Source of the DNA: Nonomuraea sp. PA05 | GTDB taxonomy: Bacteria > Actinomycetota > Actinomycetes > Streptosporangiales > Streptosporangiaceae | Reading direction: 5' to 3' | DNA: 64,000 bases | Assembly (NCBI RefSeq): GCF_008086045.1 | Contig: NZ_VSEY01000010.1 | Location: 1-64,000 of the forward strand | Shown: piece by piece, positions 16,329 through 24,544 of the stretch | Layout of the letters: each line of letters begins with the position of its first letter | Position numbering within the stretch: the stretch's first letter is position 1 | Program-made: the position numbers and the translations under genes | Notes under the pieces: generated by a model | The model's database searches: none | Told to the model about the DNA's origin: nothing | Seen by the model: only the letters and a program-made list of their open reading frames with translations

Positions 16329-17524
16329 CCCTTGATCTCCGTCCAGGCCCGCGTCCACTCGGCGTAGTCCTTGCAGGTGACGCCGGTGCGGCCGTCGAGG
16401 CACTGGGCGATCGGGGTGGTCCAGTAGTGGATCTTGGAGAAGTACTCCTCGTCGGTGGCGTGGAAGGTCTCGCAGTGGTTCGGATCGGCGGTCTCCTCAC
16501 ACGCCTTGGCGTTCGACGGGGCCTCGCCGAAGTACTCGGCGACCTGCGCGTTCGCGGTCGGCGAGATGATCCAGTCGAGCCACCGGTACGCGCAGTTCGG
16601 GTTCGCCGCCTTGGCGGCCACCATCCACGTGTCGGACCAGCCGGTCGCGCCCTCCTTGGGCAGCACGGCCTCCACGGGGGCCTTCTCGCTCTTGGCCACG
16701 TTCACGATGACCTGCCAGGTGGTGCCCACGACGGAGTCACCGCTCTTGAACGCCTGGATCTCCTTGGTGTAGTCGGACCAGTACTCGCCGACGAGCTGCT
16801 TCTGCTGCTTGAGCAGGTCCACGGCGGCCTGGAACTGCTTGTCGTCCAGCGCGTACGGGCTCTTGATGCCCAGGTCCGGCTTGGTGGCCATCAGGTAGAG
16901 GGCGGCGTCGGCGATGTAGATGGGCGAGTCGTACGCCGTGATCTTGCCCTTGTACGGCGAGTCCGGGTCGAAGACCACGCTCCACGAGTCGGGGGCGGGC
17001 TTGACCGTGTCGGTGCGCCACATGAGCAGGTTCGCGCCGCGGCCGTGCGGGACCCCGTACGGGACGCCGTTCACGGAGTTCCACGGCTTGCTCTTCAGGC
17101 CGTCGAACACGTCGGTGTAGTTGGGGATCAGGCTGGTGTTGACCGGGGCGACGGTGCCGGCCGCGATCAGGCGCAGCGAGGCGTCGCCGGAGGCCGAGAC
17201 GGCGTCGTACTGGCCGGTCCGCATCAGCGTGACCATCTCGTCGGAGGTGCCGGCGACCTTGGTGTTCACCTGGCAGCCGGTCTCCTGCTCGAACGGGGTG
17301 ACCCAGTCGACCTTCGGGTCGTTGCTGCCGTCCTCGACGTAGCCGGCCCAGGCGACCAGGTTGACCTGGCCCTCGCCGGTGCCGAGGGCCCGCTGGGGCT
17401 GCAGCGGCGGCGGGACGAACCCGCTCTGGCCTGGTGCGGGGGCGGTCGCCGTGGGGGTGCCGCCGCCGCAGGCGGTGACGAGCGCGAGGGCCGCCGCTGC
17501 GAGGGCTGATCCGATCCGTCGCAT
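16325..17524 (-). CDS. Polyamine-type ABC transporter binding lipoprotein (PotD-like)
   Basis: 399 residues with a lipobox LVTAC near residue 19, so a lipid-anchored extracytoplasmic protein. The mature part has the PotD/PotF fold: VNLVAWAGYVEDGS, then VDWVTPFEQETGCQVNTKVAGTSDEM, YDAVSASGDASLRLIAAG, and YGVPHGRGANLLMW. Four Cys near the C-terminus may form disulfides. AGGAGAGAAGG precedes the ATG, 22 bases after the ATPase stop. The exact ligand is not decided by sequence; the family also takes up opines and other amines. Confidence 0.88.
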   Translation of the reverse strand: MRRIGSALAAAALALVTACGGGTPTATAPAPGQSGFVPPPLQPQRALGTGEGQVNLVAWAGYVEDGSNDPKVDWVTPFEQETGCQVNTKVAGTSDEMVTLMRTGQYDAVSASGDASLRLIAAGTVAPVNTSLIPNYTDVFDGLKSKPWNSVNGVPYGVPHGRGANLLMWRTDTVKPAPDSWSVVFDPDSPYKGKITAYDSPIYIADAALYLMATKPDLGIKSPYALDDKQFQAAVDLLKQQKQLVGEYWSDYTKEIQAFKSGDSVVGTTWQVIVNVAKSEKAPVEAVLPKEGATGWSDTWMVAAKAANPNCAYRWLDWIISPTANAQVAEYFGEAPSNAKACEETADPNHCETFHATDEEYFSKIHYWTTPIAQCLDGRTGVTCKDYAEWTRAWTEIKG

Positions 17525-17546
17525 TGCCTTCTCTCCTGGGTGATCG

Positions 17547-18725
17547 CTACTTGATCGCGAACTCGTGGCGCCGCTGCCACACGAGCCGGACGCGGGCGCC
17601 TCTCAGGCCCGTCACCTCCATGGAGGAGACCTGGAGGTTCTGCTGGAGGGCGATCAGCCGCCCGCCGGCGTCGAGGTCCACGACGAACCTGGTGGCGGCG
17701 CCGGCGTAGACGACCTCGGCGACCGTCCCGGTGGCCGAGTGCTCGCCGGGGCCGGTCACGGCGAGCCCGTCGGGCTCTGCCGCCCCGGCCACGGCGAACT
17801 CCCCTCCTGCGCGGTCGTCTTCGCCTGTGCGCCTGTCTTCGCCTGCGCGGTCGTCTCCGCCTGTGCGAATGTCTCCGCTTGTGCGGCCGTCTCCGCCTGT
17901 GCGGCCGTCCTCGCCGAACACGACGCGGAGCTTCTCCGGGCGCACGCTGAACGTGCCGGAGCGCCCGAGGATCTTCTCCGCGGCGGCGCCCGAGATGAGG
18001 TTGGACGTCCCCACGAACCCGGCCACGAACGCGGTGGCGGGCCGCTCGTACACCTCGGCGGGCGTGCCCACCTGCTCGATCCGCCCCTGGTCGAACACCG
18101 CCACCCGGTCGCTCATCGTCAGCGCCTCCTCCTGGTCGTGCGTGACGAACAGGAACGTGATGCCGACCTCCCGCTGCAACTCCTTCAGCTCGACCTGCAT
18201 CTCCTCGCGCAACTTGAGGTCGAGCGCGCCGAGCGGCTCGTCGAGCAGCAGCACGCGCGGACGGTTGACCAGCGCCCTGGCCAGCGCCACCCGCTGCCGC
18301 TGCCCCCCGGAGAGCTGGGCGGGGCGGCGGTCCTCGAAGCCCTCCAGCCGCACCGAGCGCAGCGCGGCCACGGCCCGCTCGCGCCGCTCGGCCTTGGGGA
18401 CCCGTTTCACGCGCAGGCCGTACTCGACGTTGGCCAGCACGTTCATGTGCGGGAACAGCGCGTAGTCCTGGAAGACGGTGTTGACGTCGCGCTCGAAGGG
18501 GGCCAGGCGGGTGACGTCCCTGCCGCCCAGCTCGACCGTTCCGGCGGTGGGCGGCTCGAAGCCGGCGATCATGCGCAGCACCGTGGTCTTGCCCGAGCCC
18601 GAGGGGCCCAGCATCGCGAAGAACTCGCCGTCCCGGACCTCCAGATCGATCCCGTCAACGGCCGTGACCGGCCCGAACTCCTTGCGCAGCCCGCGTAAAC
18701 CGACGGCTGTCTCGCTGCCTGGCAT
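17547..18725 (-). CDS. Polyamine-type ABC transporter ATPase (PotA-like)
   Basis: 392 residues. The ATPase domain has Walker A GPSGSGKTT, Q-loop VFQDYALFPHMNV, signature LSGGQRQR, Walker B VLLLDEPLGALD and VTHDQEEAL, followed by the C-terminal TOBE region (FVGTSNLISG, FSVRPEKLRV). A charged insert of five to six hexapeptide repeats (DDRAGE type) interrupts the TOBE part around residues 275-305, which is not usual in PotA. The ATG has no Shine-Dalgarno and lies seven bases after a -10 box, so the operon mRNA is probably leaderless. Divergent from the GntR regulator. Confidence 0.9.
   Translation of the reverse strand: MPGSETAVGLRGLRKEFGPVTAVDGIDLEVRDGEFFAMLGPSGSGKTTVLRMIAGFEPPTAGTVELGGRDVTRLAPFERDVNTVFQDYALFPHMNVLANVEYGLRVKRVPKAERRERAVAALRSVRLEGFEDRRPAQLSGGQRQRVALARALVNRPRVLLLDEPLGALDLKLREEMQVELKELQREVGITFLFVTHDQEEALTMSDRVAVFDQGRIEQVGTPAEVYERPATAFVAGFVGTSNLISGAAAEKILGRSGTFSVRPEKLRVVFGEDGRTGGDGRTSGDIRTGGDDRAGEDRRTGEDDRAGGEFAVAGAAEPDGLAVTGPGEHSATGTVAEVVYAGAATRFVVDLDAGGRLIALQQNLQVSSMEVTGLRGARVRLVWQRRHEFAIK
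17811..17900 (-). repeat. 18-bp tandem repeat in the potA-like gene
   Basis: Units of 18 bp beginning at 17811, 17829, 17847, 17865 and 17883 (a further partial unit at 17901) encode Asp/Arg/Gly/Glu hexapeptides inside the TOBE region. Moderately diverged between copies. Confidence 0.8.
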
Positions 18726-18732
18726 AACCTAA

Positions 18733-18761
18733 AACATATGGTTTCAAAGGTTTCGCGACAA
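18733..18761 (-). promoter_or_regulatory. Leaderless promoter and possible GntR operator of the polyamine operon
   Basis: Minus strand TTGTCG (18761-18756), a 17-base spacer and TATGTT (18738-18733), with the ATG at 18725 seven bases further on. The same stretch carries imperfect dyads: AAACCATATGTTT around the -10 box, and AACCT (18726-18730) facing AGGTT (18748-18752). This would let the divergent GntR protein cover the promoter; the operator role is inference. Confidence 0.55.
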
Positions 18762-18807
18762 GAGCGTCTCCTGTATCAATGTCGTTAACGCTGGAAGAGG
18801 TGGGGGC

Positions 18808-19752
18808 ATGGCGACGAGGGGAGCCCACCTGGCCGTGTTCGCACCCGTGGGGGGCACCGGCCGGGTGGACGCGGTCGTGCGCCGCCTCTCCGACGCCATC
18901 GCGCTCGGCCTGCTGGCCGACGGCGAGCAGCTCCCCAGCGAGGCCGAGCTGGCCGCGCTGCTCGGCGTCTCCACGGTCACCCTGCGGGAGGCGCTCATGG
19001 CGCTGCGGCAGCAGGGGCTCGTCGAGACTCGGCGCGGGCGGGGCGGCGGCAGCTTCGTCCGCACGCCTCAGGAGCCGCCCGAGCTGGGGGCGCGGCTGCG
19101 CGCCTTCACCGTGGACGAGCTGCGCGACCTGGGCGACCACTACGCGGCCATCGCGGGCGCGGCGGCCCGGCTGGCGGCCTTGCGCGCGCTGCCCGGCGAC
19201 CTGGCGCCGCTTTGGCGCACACTGGACGCCATGGCCCACGCCGTCTCCGAGACCGAGGCCGCCAACAGCGCAGCCGCCCGAAGCGCGCCCACCCGAAGCG
19301 CGGGCTCCAGCAGCGCGGCCTCCGGCCACGCGAGCGGCAAGGGCACGGGCAGCGCGGGAGCGGGCAGCGCGGGAGCGGGCAGCGCGGGAGCGGGCAGCGC
19401 GGGAGCGGGCAGCGCGGGCATTGAGGGCGCGGGCGGCGGGGGCGGGCTCGGGGCCGAGGCGAGGGCTGTGTTGCGGCGCCTGGACGGGCGGTTCCACATC
19501 GAGGTGGCGGCGGCCTCGCAGTCGGCACGACTCACTCAGGAGGAGATCCGGTTACAGGCCGACATCGGGCCGTTGCTCTGGCTTCCGTACGACGAGCCGG
19601 GCAGGCACGATGAGGCAACGGCCCAGCATCGCGCCATCGCCGAGGCCATCCGCCGCGGAGACCCCGGCCTGGCTCGTGACCTGGCCGAACAGCATGTGCT
19701 CGACGCGATCGAACGGCTGATCGAGCTGCGGTTGCGGCTGGCGGACGCCTGA
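18808..19752 (+). CDS. GntR-family regulator (FadR/FCD subfamily) with repeat insert
   Basis: 314 residues. The winged helix at residues ~15-75 reads VVRRLSDAIALGLLADGEQLPSEAELAALLGVSTVTLREALMALRQQGLVE, a clear GntR domain. The C-terminal all-helical FCD effector domain is split by a Ser/Ala/Gly insert (residues ~150-215) containing GAGSA pentapeptide repeats, then resumes at LDGRFHIEVAAASQS and AEQHVLDAIERLIEL. FCD domains bind small carboxylates via a metal. Position opposite the polyamine operon suggests it controls that operon. GAGG precedes the ATG; the overlapping open frame from 18779 is a shadow. Confidence 0.85.
   Translation: MATRGAHLAVFAPVGGTGRVDAVVRRLSDAIALGLLADGEQLPSEAELAALLGVSTVTLREALMALRQQGLVETRRGRGGGSFVRTPQEPPELGARLRAFTVDELRDLGDHYAAIAGAAARLAALRALPGDLAPLWRTLDAMAHAVSETEAANSAAARSAPTRSAGSSSAASGHASGKGTGSAGAGSAGAGSAGAGSAGAGSAGIEGAGGGGGLGAEARAVLRRLDGRFHIEVAAASQSARLTQEEIRLQADIGPLLWLPYDEPGRHDEATAQHRAIAEAIRRGDPGLARDLAEQHVLDAIERLIELRLRLADA
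19351..19410 (+). repeat. 15-bp tandem repeat in the GntR gene
   Basis: Four exact 15-bp units (19351-19365, 19366-19380, 19381-19395, 19396-19410) plus a partial fifth encode SAGAG pentapeptides between parts of the FCD domain. Exact identity suggests recent or ongoing copy-number change. Confidence 0.9.
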
Positions 19753-19754
19753 CC

Positions 19755-19785
19755 GCGCGGCGGCCCGGGAGTTCGCGAGCCGCGC
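19755..19785 (+). terminator. Hairpin between the GntR and cache-protein genes
   Basis: GCGCGGC (19755-19761) pairs exactly with GCCGCGC (19779-19785) around a 17-base loop just after the GntR stop. No U-run follows. It could terminate or attenuate transcription into the next gene, or just reflect high GC. Confidence 0.3.
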
Positions 19786-19818
19786 CGGGCGCGACCACAG
19801 GCACGGAGGTAGTGCGCG

Positions 19819-20541
19819 ATGCCCCAGCCCTCGGCTTCCACCACCACAGCCGCTCGCGTCGGCCGGGCCGTCTCCCGGATCGGTGAGACGGTGCAGGGCG
19901 TGTTCACCGTCCTGGACGAGGTCCGCGACCGCACGGCCGCGCTCGCCAGGACGCGCCGGCCGCTCACCACGAGGGATCTGGCGGCGCTGCGGCCCGCCCT
20001 GTTCCGTCACCTCGGCGGGCTGATCGCGGGCCTCGGGTTCATCGCGGCGCCGGGGCTGCTGGTGGACGCGCCCTGGCACCTGGAGTGGTGGCAGGACGAC
20101 CCGTCGGGCACGCCGGTGCAGCTCCTGCGCGATCTCGACCCGGCCAGCAGCGCGTTCTACGACTACACGCACTGGGAGTGGTACGCGGGGCCGAGCGAGG
20201 GGGCGGAGCGGACGATCTGCGGCCCGTACGTGGACTACCTGTGCACCGACGAGTACAGCCTGACGCTGTCGGTGCCGGTGCTGGCCGGGGGCGCGTTCGT
20301 GGGGGTGGCGGCGGCGGACGTGTTCGTGCGGCGGTTCGAGTGGGCGGTCGTGCCGGTGCTGCGCGAGGTGCCGGTGCCCGCGTTCGTGATCAGCGCGGCG
20401 GGGCGGATCGTGGCGTCGAACACCGCCAAGTGGATCGGCGGGTCGGTGTTCCGGGGGGAGGCGGGGTTCGAGGTGCATCCGTGCGGCGGGCTGCCGCTGT
20501 CGCTCGTCGCCGCAAGCGACGCAAACGCCTTGCGTGTTTGA
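19819..20541 (+). CDS. Cache (PDC-like) sensor-domain protein
   Basis: 240 residues, no signal peptide and no output domain. The central part resembles a periplasmic-type cache/PDC ligand-binding fold: IAAPGLLVDAPWHLEWW, then FYDYTHWEWYAGPSEG, GPYVDYLCTDEYSLTLSVPVL and GAFVGVAAADVFVRR. A short PAS-like tail (PAFVISAAGRIVASN) follows. GGAGG lies ten bases before the ATG. It is the gene next to the GntR regulator and opposite a polyamine transporter, so a role in sensing the transported compound inside the cell is possible. Its last codons overlap an inverted-repeat array serving the next gene. Confidence 0.65.
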   Translation: MPQPSASTTTAARVGRAVSRIGETVQGVFTVLDEVRDRTAALARTRRPLTTRDLAALRPALFRHLGGLIAGLGFIAAPGLLVDAPWHLEWWQDDPSGTPVQLLRDLDPASSAFYDYTHWEWYAGPSEGAERTICGPYVDYLCTDEYSLTLSVPVLAGGAFVGVAAADVFVRRFEWAVVPVLREVPVPAFVISAAGRIVASNTAKWIGGSVFRGEAGFEVHPCGGLPLSLVAASDANALRV

Positions 20542-20547
20542 CGCAAG
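20511..20547. promoter_or_regulatory. CGCAA/TTGCG inverted-repeat array (candidate operator)
   Basis: Half-sites CGCAAG at 20511, ACGCAA at 20519, TTGCGT at 20530 and ACGCAAG at 20541. The last pair forms a perfect dyad CTTGCGT-GTTTG-ACGCAAG (20529-20547), and ACGCAA/TTGCGT form another with an equal 5-base spacer; the last three half-sites repeat every 11 bases. It overlaps the cache gene end and a TTGACG (20538-20543), ~100 bases before the glycosidase ATG. LacI-type repressors bind such sites; the regulator is not known. Confidence 0.5.
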
Positions 20548-20642
20548 AATTTGAGGTGCGATTGAAAGTAGTTCACAGGGCCTTGTGGAGCGGTGTGCGG
20601 GAGGCCTAATGTCGCCTCACCCCCCGAGAGAAACGAGCACGC

Positions 20643-22694
20643 ATGCCCCGCTCCGCCCTCACCTCGGCGCGCCTTCCCCGCTCCGCCCTCACCGCGGCGC
20701 TTCTCCCCCGCTCCGGTTTCACCGCCGCGTTTCTCGCCGCCGTCGTGGCCTGCGGCCTCATGGCGCCGCCCGCGCTGGCCGGCACCCCCGCCCGCGCGCC
20801 GGTCGTGACGCGGGCCGCGCTCGATCCGGCGCTGGTCGCGGGCCGGGGCGCCGCCGTGGCCTTCGCCGAGCAGGAGGCGGAGAACGCCGCGACCGACGGC
20901 ACGGTCATCGGGCCTGACCGCAGCGCGTACACGCTGCCCGCCGAGGCCTCGGGACGCAAGGCGGTGAAGCTGACGCCGGGACAGCACGTCGAGTTCACCC
21001 TGCCCGCCAGGACGAACGCGATCACCGTGCGCTACAGCATCCCCGACGCCCCCGGCGGAGGCGGCATCACCGCGCCCCTCGACGTCACCGTCAACGGCGG
21101 GCGCCGCACCACGATGACGCTGACCTCGCAGTACTCCTGGCTCTACAACCAGTACCCGTTCTCCAACGACCCGGACGCCGACCTGCTGCACCCCGACTGG
21201 TGGATCACCGAGTGCGCGTGCGTGCCCAGCGCGACCACCCCGGCTCCGGTGATCGCCAAGCCGTTCCGGCCCAGCCACTTCTACGACGAGCAGCGCCTGC
21301 TCCTCGGCCGCACCTACCGGGCCGGCGACCGGGTGCGGCTGACGGTCCCGGCGGGCAGCAGGGCCGAGTGGACGGTCATCGACCTGCTCGACTCCGAACT
21401 CGTCGGCCCGCCCAAGGTGGTGCCGCGCGCGGCCAGTGTGCTGGCGTTCGGCGCGGACCCCACCGGGCGGCGCGACTCGGCCGGGGCGATCGACAAGGCC
21501 ATCGCGTACGCCAAGCGCAAGCGGCTGACCGTGTACATCCCGCCGGGGACGTACCAGGTGAACCGGCACATCATCGTGGACGACGTGACGATCACCGGCG
21601 CGGGCAACTGGTACACGGTCATCAAGGGCCGCGAGGTCGCCCTGCCCAGCCCTGCGCCCGACGGCTCCGTGCACACGGGCGTCGGCTTCTACGGCAGGCC
21701 CGCCGCCGAGGGCGGCAGCCGCGACGTGCACCTGTCGGACTTCGCGATCGACGGCGACGTACGCGAGCGCATCGACACCGACCAGGTCAACGGCGTCGGC
21801 GGCGCGATGAGCGACTCCACGATCGAAAGGCTGCACATCCGGCACACCAAGGTCGGCATGTGGTTCGACGGCCCCATGACGAACCTGCGGATCACCGGCA
21901 ACATCATCGTCGACCAGATCGCCGACGCCATCAACTTCCACACCGGCGTCTCCGGCTCCGTCGTCTCGCACACCTTCATCCGCAACAGCGGCGACGACGC
22001 CATGGCCATGTGGTCGGAGAAGAGCGCCAACACGGGCAACACGTTCGACCACAACACCGTGCAGACGCCCGTCCTGGCCAACGGCATCGCGATCTACGGC
22101 GGCACCGACAACACCGTCTCGAACAATCTGGTCGCCGACCCGATCAGGGAGGGCAGCGCGCTCCAGGTGGGCTCCCGCTTCGGCGCCGAGCCGTTCGCCG
22201 GGCGGCTGGACATCACCGGCAACACCACCGTGCGGGCCGGCACGTACGAGCTGAACTGGAACATCGGGCTGGGCGCCATCTGGTTCTACGCGCTGGAGCG
22301 GGACATCGCCGCCGACGTCCGGGTGACGGGCAACGACTTCCTCGACAACACCTACAACGCGATCATGCTGGTGAGCGAGTGGTCCGTGAAGGACCTGTAC
22401 GCGATCACGAACGTGCACTTCAAGGACATCCGGGTGGACGGCACCGGCACGTCCGTGGTCAGCGCCCGGGTGAAGGGGTCGGCCACGTTCGAGAACGTCG
22501 ACGCGCGCAACGCAGGGGCGGTCGGGGTGAACAACTGCGGCTCGTTCGGGTTCCCCGCCACCGGCTCGGAGTTCTCGCTGACCGACCGCGGGGGCAACGA
22601 CGGCGGGTGGCTGGCGCCCTGGCTGCTGCCCAACACGATCACCTGCGACGACCGCCCGCCGGTCGTGCCGCCGCCGGCGCCGTCCCCCTGGTGA
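20643..22694 (+). CDS. Secreted right-handed beta-helix glycosidase, GH87-like (alpha-1,3-glucanase/mycodextranase)
   Basis: 683 residues. A long signal region (PRSALT repeated twice, then hydrophobic FTAAFLAAVVACGLMAPPALA) is followed by a CBM35-like beta-sandwich (AEQEAENAATDGTVIG ... AVKLTPGQHVEFTLPA) and a parallel beta-helix that begins ASVLAFGADPTGRRDSAGAIDKAI and continues YIPPGTYQVNRHIIVDDVTITGAG. Conserved acidic residues occur in DAINFHTG and NSGDDAMAMWS, where GH87 enzymes keep their catalytic Asp set. These cleave fungal or bacterial alpha-1,3-glucan; another beta-helix glycosidase or pectate-lyase-like family is possible. Convergent with a LysR gene across a strong hairpin. Confidence 0.65.
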   Translation: MPRSALTSARLPRSALTAALLPRSGFTAAFLAAVVACGLMAPPALAGTPARAPVVTRAALDPALVAGRGAAVAFAEQEAENAATDGTVIGPDRSAYTLPAEASGRKAVKLTPGQHVEFTLPARTNAITVRYSIPDAPGGGGITAPLDVTVNGGRRTTMTLTSQYSWLYNQYPFSNDPDADLLHPDWWITECACVPSATTPAPVIAKPFRPSHFYDEQRLLLGRTYRAGDRVRLTVPAGSRAEWTVIDLLDSELVGPPKVVPRAASVLAFGADPTGRRDSAGAIDKAIAYAKRKRLTVYIPPGTYQVNRHIIVDDVTITGAGNWYTVIKGREVALPSPAPDGSVHTGVGFYGRPAAEGGSRDVHLSDFAIDGDVRERIDTDQVNGVGGAMSDSTIERLHIRHTKVGMWFDGPMTNLRITGNIIVDQIADAINFHTGVSGSVVSHTFIRNSGDDAMAMWSEKSANTGNTFDHNTVQTPVLANGIAIYGGTDNTVSNNLVADPIREGSALQVGSRFGAEPFAGRLDITGNTTVRAGTYELNWNIGLGAIWFYALERDIAADVRVTGNDFLDNTYNAIMLVSEWSVKDLYAITNVHFKDIRVDGTGTSVVSARVKGSATFENVDARNAGAVGVNNCGSFGFPATGSEFSLTDRGGNDGGWLAPWLLPNTITCDDRPPVVPPPAPSPW

Positions 22695-22707
22695 GCGCCC
22701 GATGACC

Positions 22708-22746
22708 CCCGCCTGCCGGGCAGGAGGCCCCCTCCCGGCAGGCGGG
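22708..22746. terminator. Bidirectional terminator hairpin
   Basis: A perfect 13-bp stem, CCCGCCTGCCGGG (22708-22720) with CCCGGCAGGCGGG (22734-22746), and a 13-base loop lie between the convergent glycosidase (ends 22694) and LysR (ends 22755) genes. Confidence 0.8.
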
Positions 22747-22754
22747 AGCTCCCA

Positions 22755-23642
22755 TCAGGCGGTGGCGGGGAACAGGTCGCGGAAGTTGCGCACGACCGGG
22801 TTGGCGTCGCCGGTACGCCACGTGACGTCCAGCGTGACCACCCTGGTCGCCGGCGCGAGCGGCCGGAACACCACGTCCCCGCGCCGCAGCCGGGCCACCG
22901 ACTCCGGCACGATCGACACCCCGATCCCCGCCGCCACCAGCCCCACGATCGTCTGCATCTGCACGGCCTCCTGCACGATCACCGGCTCGAACCCGGCCGC
23001 CCTGGCCACCCCGGTGATCTGGTCGTACAACGCGCTCCCGTACCGGCGGGGGAACATCACGAACGGCTCCTCCGCCAGCGCCGCCGCGGGCAGGGGCGCC
23101 CGGGAGGCGAGGGGATGCCCGCTGGGCAGCGCGGCGAGCAGCAGCTCGCGCGCCACCGTGCGAGTGGACAGCACCTCGGCGGCGGGCCCGGACAGCGGCG
23201 CGTGCAGCAGCCCCACGTCGAGCAGCCCCTGCCGCAGCTCCTCTGCCTGCTGCGCGGTGGTCAGCTCGCGCAGCTCGACCTGGACGCCCGGGTAGCGGGC
23301 GCGGAAGCGGCGCAGCACCCGCGGCAGCGTCAGATTGGTGGCCGACCCGACGAACCCGATGGCCAGCCGCCCCGCCTCGCCCCTGCCCGCCCGCCTGGCC
23401 GCCTCGGCGGCCAGCTCCGCGTGCGCCAGGCTGGTGCGCGCCTCCGCGACGAACGCCTCGCCCGCCGCGGTGAGCCGCACCTGCCTGGTCGTACGCTCGA
23501 ACAGCCGCACGCCCAGCTCCTCCTCCAGCTTGCCGATCTGCTGGCTGAACGGCGGCTGCCGGACGCCCTCGCGCAGCGCGGCGCGGCCGAAGTTGAGCTC
23601 CTCGGCCAGCGCCACGACGTAGCGGAGCTGCTGGAGATTCAT
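22755..23642 (-). CDS. LysR-family transcriptional regulator
   Basis: 295 residues. N-terminal LTTR helix-turn-helix: MNLQQLRYVVALAEELNFGRAALREGVRQPPFSQQIGKLEEELGVRLFERTTRQVRLTAAG-type pattern seen across residues 1-65, then a periplasmic-binding-like effector domain (LAIGFVGSATNLTLPRVLRRF). ATG at 23642 lies seven bases past the stop of the FAH-family gene, so the two are co-transcribed and the regulator may control that catabolic gene. Effectors of the family are usually small aromatic or carboxylate metabolites. Confidence 0.9.
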   Translation of the reverse strand: MNLQQLRYVVALAEELNFGRAALREGVRQPPFSQQIGKLEEELGVRLFERTTRQVRLTAAGEAFVAEARTSLAHAELAAEAARRAGRGEAGRLAIGFVGSATNLTLPRVLRRFRARYPGVQVELRELTTAQQAEELRQGLLDVGLLHAPLSGPAAEVLSTRTVARELLLAALPSGHPLASRAPLPAAALAEEPFVMFPRRYGSALYDQITGVARAAGFEPVIVQEAVQMQTIVGLVAAGIGVSIVPESVARLRRGDVVFRPLAPATRVVTLDVTWRTGDANPVVRNFRDLFPATA

Positions 23643-23649
23643 CCGCCCT

Positions 23650-24519
23650 TTATATCGACAGGCCCGGCACGCCCCTGACCACCGTGGTCGACAGGACGCC
23701 GATCTCGCCGATGCCGATCGTCACCGTGTCGCCGTCCTGCAGCGTGAACGGCAGGTCCGGCACCAGGCAGGTGCCCGTGGCCAGGACGGCGCCGTCGGGG
23801 AAGACGTCGGCGCGGTAGAGGTAGCCGGCCAGGTCGTCCAGGCGCCGGTTGAGCTGGGAGGTGCTGGCCTTGCCGTCCCACACGGTCTCCCCCGCCCTGG
23901 CGATGCTGAGCGAGATGTCCAGCGCGTACGGGTCGGCGACCTCCCACGCGGGCCTGATCGCCGGGCCGACCGCGCAGCCACCCAGGTAGATCTTGGCCTG
24001 CGGCAGGTAGAGCGGGTTGACGCCCTCGATGGTGCGGGAGCTGACGTCGTCCACGACCGTGTAGCCGACGATCTCCCCCGACGCGTTCAGCACCAGGCCC
24101 AGCTCCGGCTCCGGCACGTCGATCTCGGAGTCCTCGCGCACCGCGATGCGCCCGCCGTGGCCGGCGACCTTCCACGCCACCGACTTGAAGAACAGCTCGG
24201 GCCGCTCGGCGTCGTACACCAGCTCGTACACGTCGGCGGCGCGCTCGCTCTCCAGCACCCGTGCCTCCCGCGAGCGCCGGTACGTCACGCCGGCCGCCCA
24301 CACCTCCATGCGGCCGTCCACGGGAGGCAGCAGCGGCACGGAGCCGGACGGGTGCGACGTCCCGTCCGCGGACGCGCAGCGCTCCCGCAGCTCATCGGAG
24401 GACAGGCGGAGCAGCTCGGCCACGCTGGTGATCCCCGACAGCTCCACCACCTGCTCACCGTCATCCACTCCCACCGCATCGCTGCTGGTCAGAGGGCTGG
24501 TGAACCGTACGATCTGCAT
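23650..24519 (-). CDS. Fumarylacetoacetate hydrolase family protein, probable 2-keto-3-deoxy sugar acid dehydratase
   Basis: 289 residues with the FAH fold: an N-terminal domain, then VPEPELGLVLNASGEIVGYTVVDDVSSRTIEGVNPLYLPQAKIYLGGCAVGP, in which the metal-binding Glu/Glu/Asp set (E-x-E ... D) is visible. The ENPLYLPQAK-type stretch is shared with 2-keto-3-deoxy-D-arabinonate dehydratases, so sugar-acid catabolism is more likely than tyrosine breakdown; an acylpyruvase-like activity remains possible. ATG 24519 is five bases after AGGAGC; the upstream in-frame ATG is rejected. Operon with the downstream LysR gene, and with a nested inverted repeat just upstream. Confidence 0.75.
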   Translation of the reverse strand: MQIVRFTSPLTSSDAVGVDDGEQVVELSGITSVAELLRLSSDELRERCASADGTSHPSGSVPLLPPVDGRMEVWAAGVTYRRSREARVLESERAADVYELVYDAERPELFFKSVAWKVAGHGGRIAVREDSEIDVPEPELGLVLNASGEIVGYTVVDDVSSRTIEGVNPLYLPQAKIYLGGCAVGPAIRPAWEVADPYALDISLSIARAGETVWDGKASTSQLNRRLDDLAGYLYRADVFPDGAVLATGTCLVPDLPFTLQDGDTVTIGIGEIGVLSTTVVRGVPGLSI

Positions 24520-24544
24520 GCGTGCTCCTAGCTCCATCAGACGA

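Noticed and set aside
22702..23295. Plus-strand open frame antisense to the LysR gene
   Set aside because: Shadow frame; starts inside the terminator hairpin and has no domain.
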